NCBI GenBank assembly: GCA_021819135.1
Contig: JAKASE010000022.1
Span: 1 to 36,077 of the forward strand
Direction: 5' to 3'
Origin: Thermoplasmata archaeon
GTDB lineage: Archaea > Thermoplasmatota > Thermoplasmata > Lutacidiplasmatales > UBA184
Length of the DNA stretch: 36,077 nt
Positions 16,659 to 22,069 of the stretch are shown one piece after another. The position numbers were made by a program, and so were the translations under genes. Under the pieces are notes generated by a model. The model made no database searches, was not told the origin of the DNA, and was given only the letters and a program-made list of their open reading frames with translations. Every line of letters begins with the position of its first letter. The stretch's first letter is position 1.

Positions 16659-17513
16659 ATGACCGATCTACCCCAGGCCCCGGGACCTCCCACCGCGGAA
16701 CACGTCGGCGACGCGTCGGCGACGAAAGTCCTCGTCAGTAGCGGCGACGCGTCGGTTACACTCCGGCGACGAAACGAGGACCGTCGGCGGTGCCCCACGT
16801 GCGGCAAGTGGTTTCGACGGACCGCGCTCGATCGACACCGTCACCGAAAGCATCCCGAGACGCCGATCGCCGCGCTCGAGGAACCGACCGCTCGCGTCGC
16901 CGTCAGGACGAAGGCGACCTACTGCGCTCTGACCTGCCCCGACTGTCACCAGGTGATCCCCGCGGGGACGCCGCTCGCTTCTCTCGTGAAGACCGGCTCG
17001 CGTCGGTCGCCGTACGCCCATCTTGCGTGTCGTGCGGCGAAGGGTAGCACATCGGCGGCGCGGGGGGTTCCCCCCCGCGAACCCCACCAAAAAGACCCCC
17101 CAGGACTCGCTTCGCTCGTCCGGGACCCCACCCCTAAGTCCCCGCCCCGCGACGGCGACCCCCCCGTGACGTCGCCGACGACCGGCGACGCGGTCGTCCC
17201 GCCCGAGGTTCTGCTCGAGCTCGGCGTCAAGGCGACGCGGGTCGAAGGGCGGCGCGTGATCCTGGAGCTCGGGCACGACGACTCTGAGCGCGTGCTCGAG
17301 CGGTTGATCGGGGGATCGCTCACGGTCTGTCGGACCTGCGAGGACACTCGAGGGGTCCGTGTGGTGCTGCCGAAGAGTTACCTCGAGAAGCACGACTTCG
17401 AGGAGCACCGCGACCTGTGGATCCGTGGACGGGGGCTCGCCGAGCTCGAGGCGATCCAGGAGCGGGCGAAGCGTCGGGGGAATGCAAAGGCGCTCCCGCC
17501 GGGGGACGCGTGA
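16659..17513 (+). CDS. C2H2 zinc-finger protein, first gene of the element
   Basis: A 284-residue protein of unknown family. A C2H2 finger lies near residues 46-66 (CPTCGKWFRRTALDRHRHRKH: C-x2-C-x12-H with two closely following His). A second Cys/His cluster follows (CALTCPDCHQV ... HLACRA, ~88-125). A Pro/Ser/Arg-rich linker leads to a C-terminal domain with CRTCEDTRGVRVVLPKSYLEKHDFEEH, a further C-x2-C with two His. It is probably a DNA-binding regulator or maintenance protein. The first 40 codons contain two copies of the palindrome CGACGCGTCG, which also duplicate the peptide GDAS. Its stop overlaps the next gene's GTG. Confidence 0.65.
   Translation: MTDLPQAPGPPTAEHVGDASATKVLVSSGDASVTLRRRNEDRRRCPTCGKWFRRTALDRHRHRKHPETPIAALEEPTARVAVRTKATYCALTCPDCHQVIPAGTPLASLVKTGSRRSPYAHLACRAAKGSTSAARGVPPREPHQKDPPGLASLVRDPTPKSPPRDGDPPVTSPTTGDAVVPPEVLLELGVKATRVEGRRVILELGHDDSERVLERLIGGSLTVCRTCEDTRGVRVVLPKSYLEKHDFEEHRDLWIRGRGLAELEAIQERAKRRGNAKALPPGDA
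16709..16754. repeat. Two CGACGCGTCG palindromes 36 bp apart inside the first element gene
   Basis: The 10-bp palindrome occurs at 16709-16718 and 16745-16754, each followed by GGCGACGAAA-like sequence downstream. The spacing is close to 3.5 helical turns. It may be an internal operator pair or a simple tandem duplication. Confidence 0.5.
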
Positions 17514-17824
17514 GCGGCCGACGTGGTGGCCCCCGCCGCTGGGGCGCGACGCGGTGGGAGCGCGAGCTGGACCGCCTTCAACGGGACGTCGGTGCGATCG
17601 GGCGAAAGGTCGCTCGAAGGCGACCACCACCGCGCGCTCGGTGCCGAACGTGCGGCGGATGGCTTCCCGACGGATCGGGACTGTGGCCGTGGGAGGCAAG
17701 GGTCTGCGGGGCGTGCGCGCGAGCCAAGACCGAGCTCCGCTCAGCCTTACCTGCCCGGCCCGAACCCGTAACGATCGGGGACCTCGTGGGGGACGTCGCG
17801 GCAGCGCGGCGGGAGGAACGGTGA
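17510..17824 (+). CDS. Small basic zinc-ribbon protein of the element
   Basis: A 104-residue protein starting at GTG 17510, which overlaps the previous stop (GTGA). The first half is very basic with a short amphipathic helix (RWERELDRLQRDVGAIGRKVARRR). The second half has two Cys pairs, CRTCGG and CGAC, ~20 residues apart, a four-Cys zinc ribbon. An in-frame upstream ATG exists inside the preceding gene, but the overlap start is better supported. Probably nucleic-acid binding; no family recognised. Confidence 0.6.
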   Translation: MSGRRGGPRRWGATRWERELDRLQRDVGAIGRKVARRRPPPRARCRTCGGWLPDGSGLWPWEARVCGACARAKTELRSALPARPEPVTIGDLVGDVAAARREER

Positions 17825-17994
17825 TGAGCCTACCCAAGCCGCGGTGCCGTGAGTGCGGGCACAGCGCGCGGTCCCATCGGCCTGGTGCGAGCGGTTGTCG
17901 GGCTACGAGATGCTCGTGCAAGCTGACCGCAACCCCCGTGATGGTCGAAGGATGGCAGGGACGTGTCCTTACACGATGGAGGCTGCCGCCATGA
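17824..17994 (+). CDS. 56-residue Cys-rich zinc protein of the element
   Basis: A small protein starting at ATG 17824, one base into the previous stop (TGATG). It has C-x2-C-x-H near residues 8-13, then C-x4-C-x-C near 25-32 (CRECGHSARSH ... CRATRCSC), enough ligands for one zinc ion. The pattern resembles short zinc proteins common in actinobacterial and archaeal plasmids and phages. It sits third in the overlapping cluster. Coding is supported mainly by the exact overlaps on both ends and the Cys pattern. Confidence 0.55.
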   Translation: MSLPKPRCRECGHSARSHRPGASGCRATRCSCKLTATPVMVEGWQGRVLTRWRLPP

Positions 17995-18152
17995 GAAAGA
18001 CTTGGACCGCAACGATCACGGTCTCGTTGTCGAACGAAAGCCTGGACCGCGCCCTCGAGCAACTACGCGAGCTCCTTCGTGACCTGAGCCGGCCGGTGCT
18101 TGGGGTGAACGTCATGGAGGGGGTCGACTGGACCGAGGAGGCCGACTCGTGA
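17991..18152 (+). CDS. 53-residue hypothetical protein before the serine recombinase
   Basis: Starts at ATG 17991, overlapping the previous stop (ATGA), and ends overlapping the recombinase GTG (GTGA). The sequence is a strand (KTWTATITVSLS) followed by an acidic amphipathic helix (SLDRALEQLRELLRDL) and an acidic tail. An in-frame ATG at 17976 is the only close alternative. The size and position suggest a small dimerising partner or regulator, but no family is recognised. Confidence 0.5.
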   Translation: MRKTWTATITVSLSNESLDRALEQLRELLRDLSRPVLGVNVMEGVDWTEEADS

Positions 18153-18814
18153 CGCGCGCGATCTACTGCCGGGTCAGTACCGGAAGTCAGTCGACGGACG
18201 TCCAGGTCGCGCGGTTGAAGCAGCTCGCGCCCGACGCGGTCGTGTACGCGGATGACGGGGTGAGCGGGGCGCGGCTGGCGAGGCCCGAGCTCGACAAGCT
18301 GCGCGCCGGGATTCGGGCGGGCCTGGTCCAAGAGGTCTTCGTCACCAAGCTCGACCGGCTCTCGCGGAGCGTGCGGGACGCGCTCGAGTTCTACGAGCTG
18401 TGCGAGGCGTACGGCTGCCGGATCGTCGTGGCGGACCAGGGCTTCGACTCCGCAACTCCGCAGGGTCGGTTCATGCGGACAGTGCTGCTCGCCTTCGGCG
18501 AGCTCGAGCGGGAGCTCATCGTCTCGAGAACGCAGGAGATCATGGACGCGATCAAGAGCGGGACCCGGCGGACCCGCAGCGGCCGACCGCCGGGGCGTCC
18601 GCGGCGCATGACGCCGGAGGTCGTCGACCAGGTGCGCCACCTCCGGTACGAGCTGAAGCTCCCCTGGTCGACCGTGGCGATGCGGCTCCACATTCCCGCG
18701 GGAACGGCTCGGAAGGTCAGGCCCGCTCCGCCGAGCACAACTCCTCGTGTGGAAAACGGTCCATACGAGTTTCGGGCTTCGTCAGGGGAGCCGAGGGCCA
18801 TCCCCGAAGACTGA
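18149..18814 (+). CDS. Serine recombinase (resolvase/invertase family)
   Basis: A 221-residue small serine recombinase. The nucleophile Ser is at residue 10 (YCRVSTGSQS). VYADDGVSGARLARPELDKL, VTKLDRLSRSVRDALEF with the conserved Arg pair, and the helix motif FGELERELIVSRTQE complete the catalytic domain (1-~135). A C-terminal helix-turn-helix follows (GRPPGRPRRMTPEVVDQVRHLRYE...STVAMRLHIPAGTARKV), as in Hin or Tn3 resolvase. Beyond it is a ~30-residue tail. Likely roles are multimer resolution of the circular form, inversion, or a second integration route. It is the last of five overlapping genes. Confidence 0.92.
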   Translation: MTRAIYCRVSTGSQSTDVQVARLKQLAPDAVVYADDGVSGARLARPELDKLRAGIRAGLVQEVFVTKLDRLSRSVRDALEFYELCEAYGCRIVVADQGFDSATPQGRFMRTVLLAFGELERELIVSRTQEIMDAIKSGTRRTRSGRPPGRPRRMTPEVVDQVRHLRYELKLPWSTVAMRLHIPAGTARKVRPAPPSTTPRVENGPYEFRASSGEPRAIPED

Positions 18815-18849
18815 ATGGGGACGGTTTAGAGCGGGCTGGGCTCATCGCA

Positions 18850-18857
18850 CTATATGG
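18850..18857 (+). promoter_or_regulatory. TATA box for the single-span membrane protein gene
   Basis: CTATATGG lies 20-27 bases before GTG 18877, so the transcript would be essentially leaderless. Confidence 0.6.
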
Positions 18858-18876
18858 CTCCTGACCGACCACGTAA

Positions 18877-19365
18877 GTGCCGGCGAGGACTCGGGTCACC
18901 GTGTGCGTAGACTGGCCCGCACTTGGCTACGCCGTCGCGGGGGGCCTCATCGGCGGCTTGGTCATTCTTGGGTCGCAGCGGCTGTGGCAGTTCTATCTCG
19001 ACCGGCTGGCCCGCTGGCCATTCAACGTCGACCCGATCGGGTTGTCCCCCAACCCTGTCGGGACCTGGTGCGAGGCGCGGGTTGTGGTGTACAACCCGAC
19101 GTCGAAGGTGACCCGCCTCTTGCCGACGCTTCTTGATGCCGACGGGAGTCCCGTCAACGGTTCAACCGTCCGGCCCGCCTGGGAGAGTGGAACGTTCGGT
19201 AGTTGGATCGTCGTCGCCCCTAAGCAGTGGACCGAGGTCCGGTTGGAGTGTCCCCTCGGCCCCCGGCGCGAGACCCCCCGACGGCTTCGACTAAAGGCCC
19301 ACACCTTCACGCTCGAGAAGGGCAAGGAGCAGACTTACGACCTCTCGTATGACTTCAGCTTCTGA
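18877..19365 (+). CDS. Single-span membrane protein of the element, unknown function
   Basis: A 162-residue protein with one N-terminal membrane segment (LGYAVAGGLIGGLVILGS, residues ~15-33) and a beta-rich domain after it (CEARVVVYNPTSKVTRLLPTLLDADG ... WTEVRLECPLGP ... YDLSYDFSF). The domain looks like an Ig-like or beta-sandwich fold facing one side of the membrane. Such proteins occur in element-encoded surface, entry-exclusion or superinfection functions, but that is speculation. GTG 18877 is preferred from the TATA spacing; GTG 18901 is the alternative. Confidence 0.6.
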   Translation: MPARTRVTVCVDWPALGYAVAGGLIGGLVILGSQRLWQFYLDRLARWPFNVDPIGLSPNPVGTWCEARVVVYNPTSKVTRLLPTLLDADGSPVNGSTVRPAWESGTFGSWIVVAPKQWTEVRLECPLGPRRETPRRLRLKAHTFTLEKGKEQTYDLSYDFSF

Positions 19366-19544
19366 GGGCCAACCGCGCCGAGCGGAAGGCGGGGGAGTTC
19401 CTGCGAGACGTGGTCCCCCACAAAGGAGGCCGCCCGCGGGAAAATACGGTCACGTTGAACGGATTAGGGATTAACGAGATGGAGTCGAAGCGATGGCAGC
19501 GCATCGCGGCGATCCCCGAGGCGCGGTTCGAGGAGAAGGCTTAG
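19353..19544 (+). pseudogene. Remnant of a phage/plasmid DNA-binding gene
   Basis: The frame reads RAERKAGEFLRDVVPHKGGRP, then TVTLNGLGINEMESKRWQR and IAAIPEARFEEKA before TAG. This order (AERKAGE..L, GGRP, L..LGI, S.RWQ..A.IPE..FE) is a conserved segment I recall from phage and plasmid proteins, often near ParB-like or DNA-modification modules. No ATG precedes it. The frame opens at 19353 after a TGA, inside the end of the membrane-protein gene, and stops after ~60 residues, so both ends are missing. A GTG at 19410 or ATG 19479 could express only a stub. I treat it as a decayed gene. Confidence 0.6.
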
Positions 19545-19571
19545 GGGCTCCTTCCTCCATTGGGAGAGGAG

Positions 19572-19742
19572 ATGACGCGACGGAGGAGCCGCTACCGCTA
19601 CGCGACGGCTCAACCCGCCCCAGGGGCGCATCCCGTGCACTACGGGACCTTCTTCGTTGGCCTCGCCGCGCTCGCGATCTCTCTCGGAGTACCGGCCCTC
19701 GTCTACAAGCTCGCGACCTCGGCCGCGGCACGTGAGCGATGA
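19572..19742 (+). CDS. 56-residue membrane protein of the element
   Basis: A small protein with a basic N-terminus (MTRRRSRYRYA) and one membrane helix (FFVGLAALAISLGVPALVYKLA). ATG 19572 is preceded by GGGAGAGGAG, a ribosome binding site. TTG 19560 is in frame but less likely. It overlaps the next gene (ATGA). Size and layout resemble holin-like or minor coat proteins of small viruses, but no family is recognised. Confidence 0.55.
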   Translation: MTRRRSRYRYATAQPAPGAHPVHYGTFFVGLAALAISLGVPALVYKLATSAAARER

Positions 19743-20263
19743 TCGGTCTCGCCGAGCTCCTCGAGCAGAAGACCGCGCTGCTCACGAAGGTCCGCGACTT
19801 CAAGGCCCTCGGATACCCCGGGAGCCCGCACTTCTACACCGTGCGCGTCCCCATCATCAACCGCGTCTTGAGGCCCGGGCAGAGCACCCCGAACTTGGCG
19901 CGGGACTTCGAGGGTGCCTCGGGGTTCATCGTCCGCGCCCAGGTCGTTTCAACGTCTCCCCTCCTCGAGGTCCTGCTGCAGTTCAAGGGCCGCGAGCCGC
20001 AGTCGGGCGTCATCGACTTGACCGCGACCATCGAGAGCATCTTCGAGGAGGGCTCGTTCCGGCCGTCCGCGAGCGGACTCCCCTACATCACGCGCTACGA
20101 CCAGCCGGGCGGCGTCTTCTCCGCGGTCGCGGGCCCGGCGCCGCCCGGGATCCCATTCGCGGGCCGACCCGCCCGAGGCGTGCTCACCAACCTGGATGAC
20201 CACGACGTCACGGTCTCGGCCGAGCTCCTCGCGACCCTCGACGGGACGACCCTCCCGGGCTGA
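19739..20263 (+). CDS. 174-residue hypothetical, possibly structural protein
   Basis: Starts at ATG 19739 overlapping the stop of the small membrane protein. A short helix (GLAELLEQKTALLTKVRDF) is followed by a beta-rich region: YTVRVPIINRVLRPGQSTP, FIVRAQVVSTSPLLEVLLQFKG, VIDLTATIESIFEEGSF, ITRYDQPGGVFSAVAGPAPPG, VTVSAELLATLD. This pattern resembles a beta-sandwich or virion surface protein, and its position among small proteins fits a structural module. I recognise no family, so the function remains open. Confidence 0.6.
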   Translation: MIGLAELLEQKTALLTKVRDFKALGYPGSPHFYTVRVPIINRVLRPGQSTPNLARDFEGASGFIVRAQVVSTSPLLEVLLQFKGREPQSGVIDLTATIESIFEEGSFRPSASGLPYITRYDQPGGVFSAVAGPAPPGIPFAGRPARGVLTNLDDHDVTVSAELLATLDGTTLPG

Positions 20264-20301
20264 GCGCGACCCGGTCGCGGGGGGGTAGGGGGTCGAGCGA
20301 G

Positions 20302-20309
20302 AGTTTAAG
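20302..20309 (+). promoter_or_regulatory. TATA-like box before the second C2H2 gene
   Basis: AGTTTAAG, with expected transcription start near 20330, just before AAGGAG (20335-20340). It begins a block of co-directional small genes up to 22017. Confidence 0.5.
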
Positions 20310-20344
20310 CCTCCTTCCTACCGTGCTTCGAGCGAAGGAGAGTT

Positions 20345-20809
20345 CTGCTCAGTTCCACTCTGACCGTTCCTCAGCGCCCGAGCTGCTCGGCTTGCGGTAG
20401 AAGCTTCCGCACCGCTCAGGGCTTGGCGGGTCATCGCTTCCTGCGCCACTCGGATCCGTCTCGGCGTCCAACCAACGCCGAAGTCGCTCGGCGGATCACT
20501 CAGCGCGCGGAGCACTCGCGACGGGTGGATGACGAGGTCGAGCACCTGATCGAGAACTTCCGCGAACTTCGGGCGGGGTTGCCGACCTTACTGGACGCGT
20601 TGGAAGAGCTCACCGGGACTGCGTATGCGGTTCGAGGCCCCGCGGCCGTCGGCGCGTACCGCGACCACCCCGACTTCGTTCGACTCATGCCTCACGATGG
20701 AAGCGGGGGCCGCTCGTCTCCTTCTCCGCCGACGGATCTGCGCCCGTCGGCGGAGGCCCCCACGAAGCCCGGGCGATTGAAGCTCGAGCTCCCCGAGGCG
20801 AACCTATGA
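20345..20809 (+). CDS. C2H2 zinc-finger protein with an apparent CTG start
   Basis: The frame contains CSACGRSFRTAQGLAGHRFL followed by RH, a complete C2H2 finger (C-x2-C-x12-H-x4-H). The finger lies upstream of the only in-frame TTG (20423), and no ATG, GTG or TTG occurs between the TAA at 20306 and that TTG. CTG 20345 is preceded by AAGGAGAG at good spacing and lies just after the predicted transcription start, so it is the best start candidate. This gives 154 residues: a finger, a helical segment (AEVARRITQRAEHSRRVDDEVEHLIENF...) and a Pro/Ser-rich tail. A start at TTG 20423 would cut the finger in half. The stop overlaps the next ATG. Confidence 0.6.
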   Translation: MLSSTLTVPQRPSCSACGRSFRTAQGLAGHRFLRHSDPSRRPTNAEVARRITQRAEHSRRVDDEVEHLIENFRELRAGLPTLLDALEELTGTAYAVRGPAAVGAYRDHPDFVRLMPHDGSGGRSSPSPPTDLRPSAEAPTKPGRLKLELPEANL

Positions 20810-21195
20810 GCTCGGAGCTCGCGCCAACGACCGAGGACGTGCGGCGGGAGATCGACCAGCTCCGCACGCAGATCGACCAGTACCGCGCGCACCTCCATCG
20901 CGGCATGGCCGACCAAGACGACGGCTTCCTCGACGCGTGCCGCCGAGTAGGTGCGGATCCGCGTCGGTCGGTCCGGCTCGGGATTGCCGCGAACGGGGAG
21001 TTCATCGCCTCGGCCGCACACTCTCGCGCCATCCAGGATGTCTTCGACGCGGTCCGACGCGCGCCGCGGTCCATCGAGATTGAGTTCGTCCAACGTCCTA
21101 TCCTGGACGAGCCGCCCGCGCTTCCTGAAGGAGCAGCGGCCTCGGCCGTCGAGGTGTCACAGTCCTCCAAGATGAAGGACGACGGAAACAGGTGA
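20806..21195 (+). CDS. 129-residue coiled-coil hypothetical protein
   Basis: Starts at ATG 20806 overlapping the previous stop (ATGA). Residues ~8-35 form a clear coiled coil (TEDVRREIDQLRTQIDQYRAHLHRG). A mixed domain with DACRRVGADPRRSVRLGIAANGEFIASAAHSRA and an acidic Pro-rich tail follow. The close coupling with the zinc-finger gene suggests they act together. No family recognised. Confidence 0.6.
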   Translation: MSSELAPTTEDVRREIDQLRTQIDQYRAHLHRGMADQDDGFLDACRRVGADPRRSVRLGIAANGEFIASAAHSRAIQDVFDAVRRAPRSIEIEFVQRPILDEPPALPEGAAASAVEVSQSSKMKDDGNR

Positions 21196-21202
21196 AACGA
21201 AG

Positions 21203-21484
21203 ATGGCGAGAATGCGATACGAGCTGGATGAACGAGAGACCTACGCGCCTCGGGCCGAGGCGTACGACACGGGGAGCTTCCGCTCAGAGCTGAGTGGCGC
21301 GATGCGGAGTGCATGGGCGTCGCCTGCGGGCCGCGGACTCGCGCGACAGCTCGCGAGCGCGGTCCCGAGAGGGGAGATGGCCCAGGCGATGGCCCCACTG
21401 CGCCGAACGATCCACGACCGACTCGCGCCACTCGGCCCCCGAATCTCGAGCGCGTTCCGCCAGATCTGGGGCACGAGCTACTAA
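21203..21484 (+). CDS. 93-residue hypothetical protein
   Basis: A small, Arg/Ala-rich, mostly helical protein (MARMRYELDERETYAPRAEA ... RTIHDRLAPLGPRISSAFRQIW). It begins 7 bases after the preceding stop. The composition suggests a nucleic-acid-binding or virion-associated protein; no family recognised. Confidence 0.5.
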   Translation: MARMRYELDERETYAPRAEAYDTGSFRSELSGAMRSAWASPAGRGLARQLASAVPRGEMAQAMAPLRRTIHDRLAPLGPRISSAFRQIWGTSY

Positions 21485-21496
21485 CCGAGGTAGAAC

Positions 21497-21730
21497 GTGT
21501 CCGCAGGAACAGTCGCGGCGGCGGTCGTCGGGACCGCCGCGGTCGGCGGTGTCGGATTGTGGGTCGCGTGGCAGGCGGGATGGCTCACGCCCCTTGGAAT
21601 CGCGAAGCCCGTCAGCGCCGCGGCGCAGGCGGCGGCGCGAGCCGCGGCGTATCGAGCGTCGGTGACGCGTCGGGCGGCGGCGAGCGGGCCGACGCCGACA
21701 CAGCAGGTCGTCGACTCGATTTCGTACTGA
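21497..21730 (+). CDS. 77-residue hydrophobic membrane protein
   Basis: Starts at GTG 21497. A Gly/Ala/Val-rich segment (TVAAAVVGTAAVGGVGLWVAW, residues 5-25) could span the membrane or be a cleaved leader, followed by WLTPLGIAKPVSAAAQAAARAAAYRASVTRR and a short polar tail. Small hydrophobic proteins with an Ala-rich helix are typical of coat or pilin-like proteins of small archaeal and bacterial viruses. That is only an analogy. Confidence 0.5.
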   Translation: MSAGTVAAAVVGTAAVGGVGLWVAWQAGWLTPLGIAKPVSAAAQAAARAAAYRASVTRRAAASGPTPTQQVVDSISY

Positions 21731-21739
21731 CCCCCACCC

Positions 21740-21958
21740 ATGCGCACTCACACGCGAGACCCCCTCGAGCCGAAGGACCCGAGCGAGTTCCCCGACGACG
21801 AGTTCCCGTTCGACTTGCGCGGACTCCTCGACGAGCTCGAGCGCGAGCGTCGGTCCGCACCCTGCCGGGCTCCCGAACCGGGTGACAGCGAGCTGACGCA
21901 CGTTTGGGTCCGTCTCGACGAGGGGCACGGGTTCGTCCAGATCGCCGCGGGGTTCTGA
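21740..21958 (+). CDS. 72-residue acidic hypothetical protein
   Basis: An Asp/Glu/Pro-rich start (DPLEPKDPSEFPDDEFPFDLRGLLDELERERR) is followed by LTHVWVRLDEGHGFVQIAAGF. It begins 9 bases after the preceding gene and overlaps a tiny downstream ORF (TGATG). No family recognised. Confidence 0.5.
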   Translation: MRTHTRDPLEPKDPSEFPDDEFPFDLRGLLDELERERRSAPCRAPEPGDSELTHVWVRLDEGHGFVQIAAGF

Positions 21959-22017
21959 TGAAGCGTCGACCGAAGCCGCAGGTCCGTCGCGGCTCGGAGG
22001 TCCCCAAGACTGATTAA
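21958..22017 (+). CDS. Possible 19-residue basic peptide
   Basis: ATG 21958 overlaps the previous stop (TGATG) and encodes MKRRPKPQVRRGSEVPKTD before TAA. The overlap is the same as elsewhere in the element, but so short a frame could be chance. Confidence 0.25.
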   Translation: MKRRPKPQVRRGSEVPKTD

Positions 22018-22041
22018 CGCGGACGCCTTCGGGTGTCTGCG
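22018..22041 (+). promoter_or_regulatory. UUCG-tetraloop hairpin before the integrase gene
   Basis: CGCGGACGCC, loop TTCG, GGTGTCTGCG form a 10-bp RNA stem with two G-U pairs, closed by the very stable C(UUCG)G tetraloop. It starts right after the TAA of the tiny ORF and ends 28 bases before GTG 22070. It may terminate the upstream transcript or control integrase translation. The G-U pairs would only form in the plus-strand RNA. Confidence 0.5.
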
Positions 22042-22069
22042 GCGGGCGCTCAGCGGCGCTCGCGGGGCC

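Noticed and set aside
16709-16754. CRISPR-like repeats at the start of the first element gene
   Set aside because: Only two short palindromes, inside coding sequence, without spacers of constant size or cas genes.
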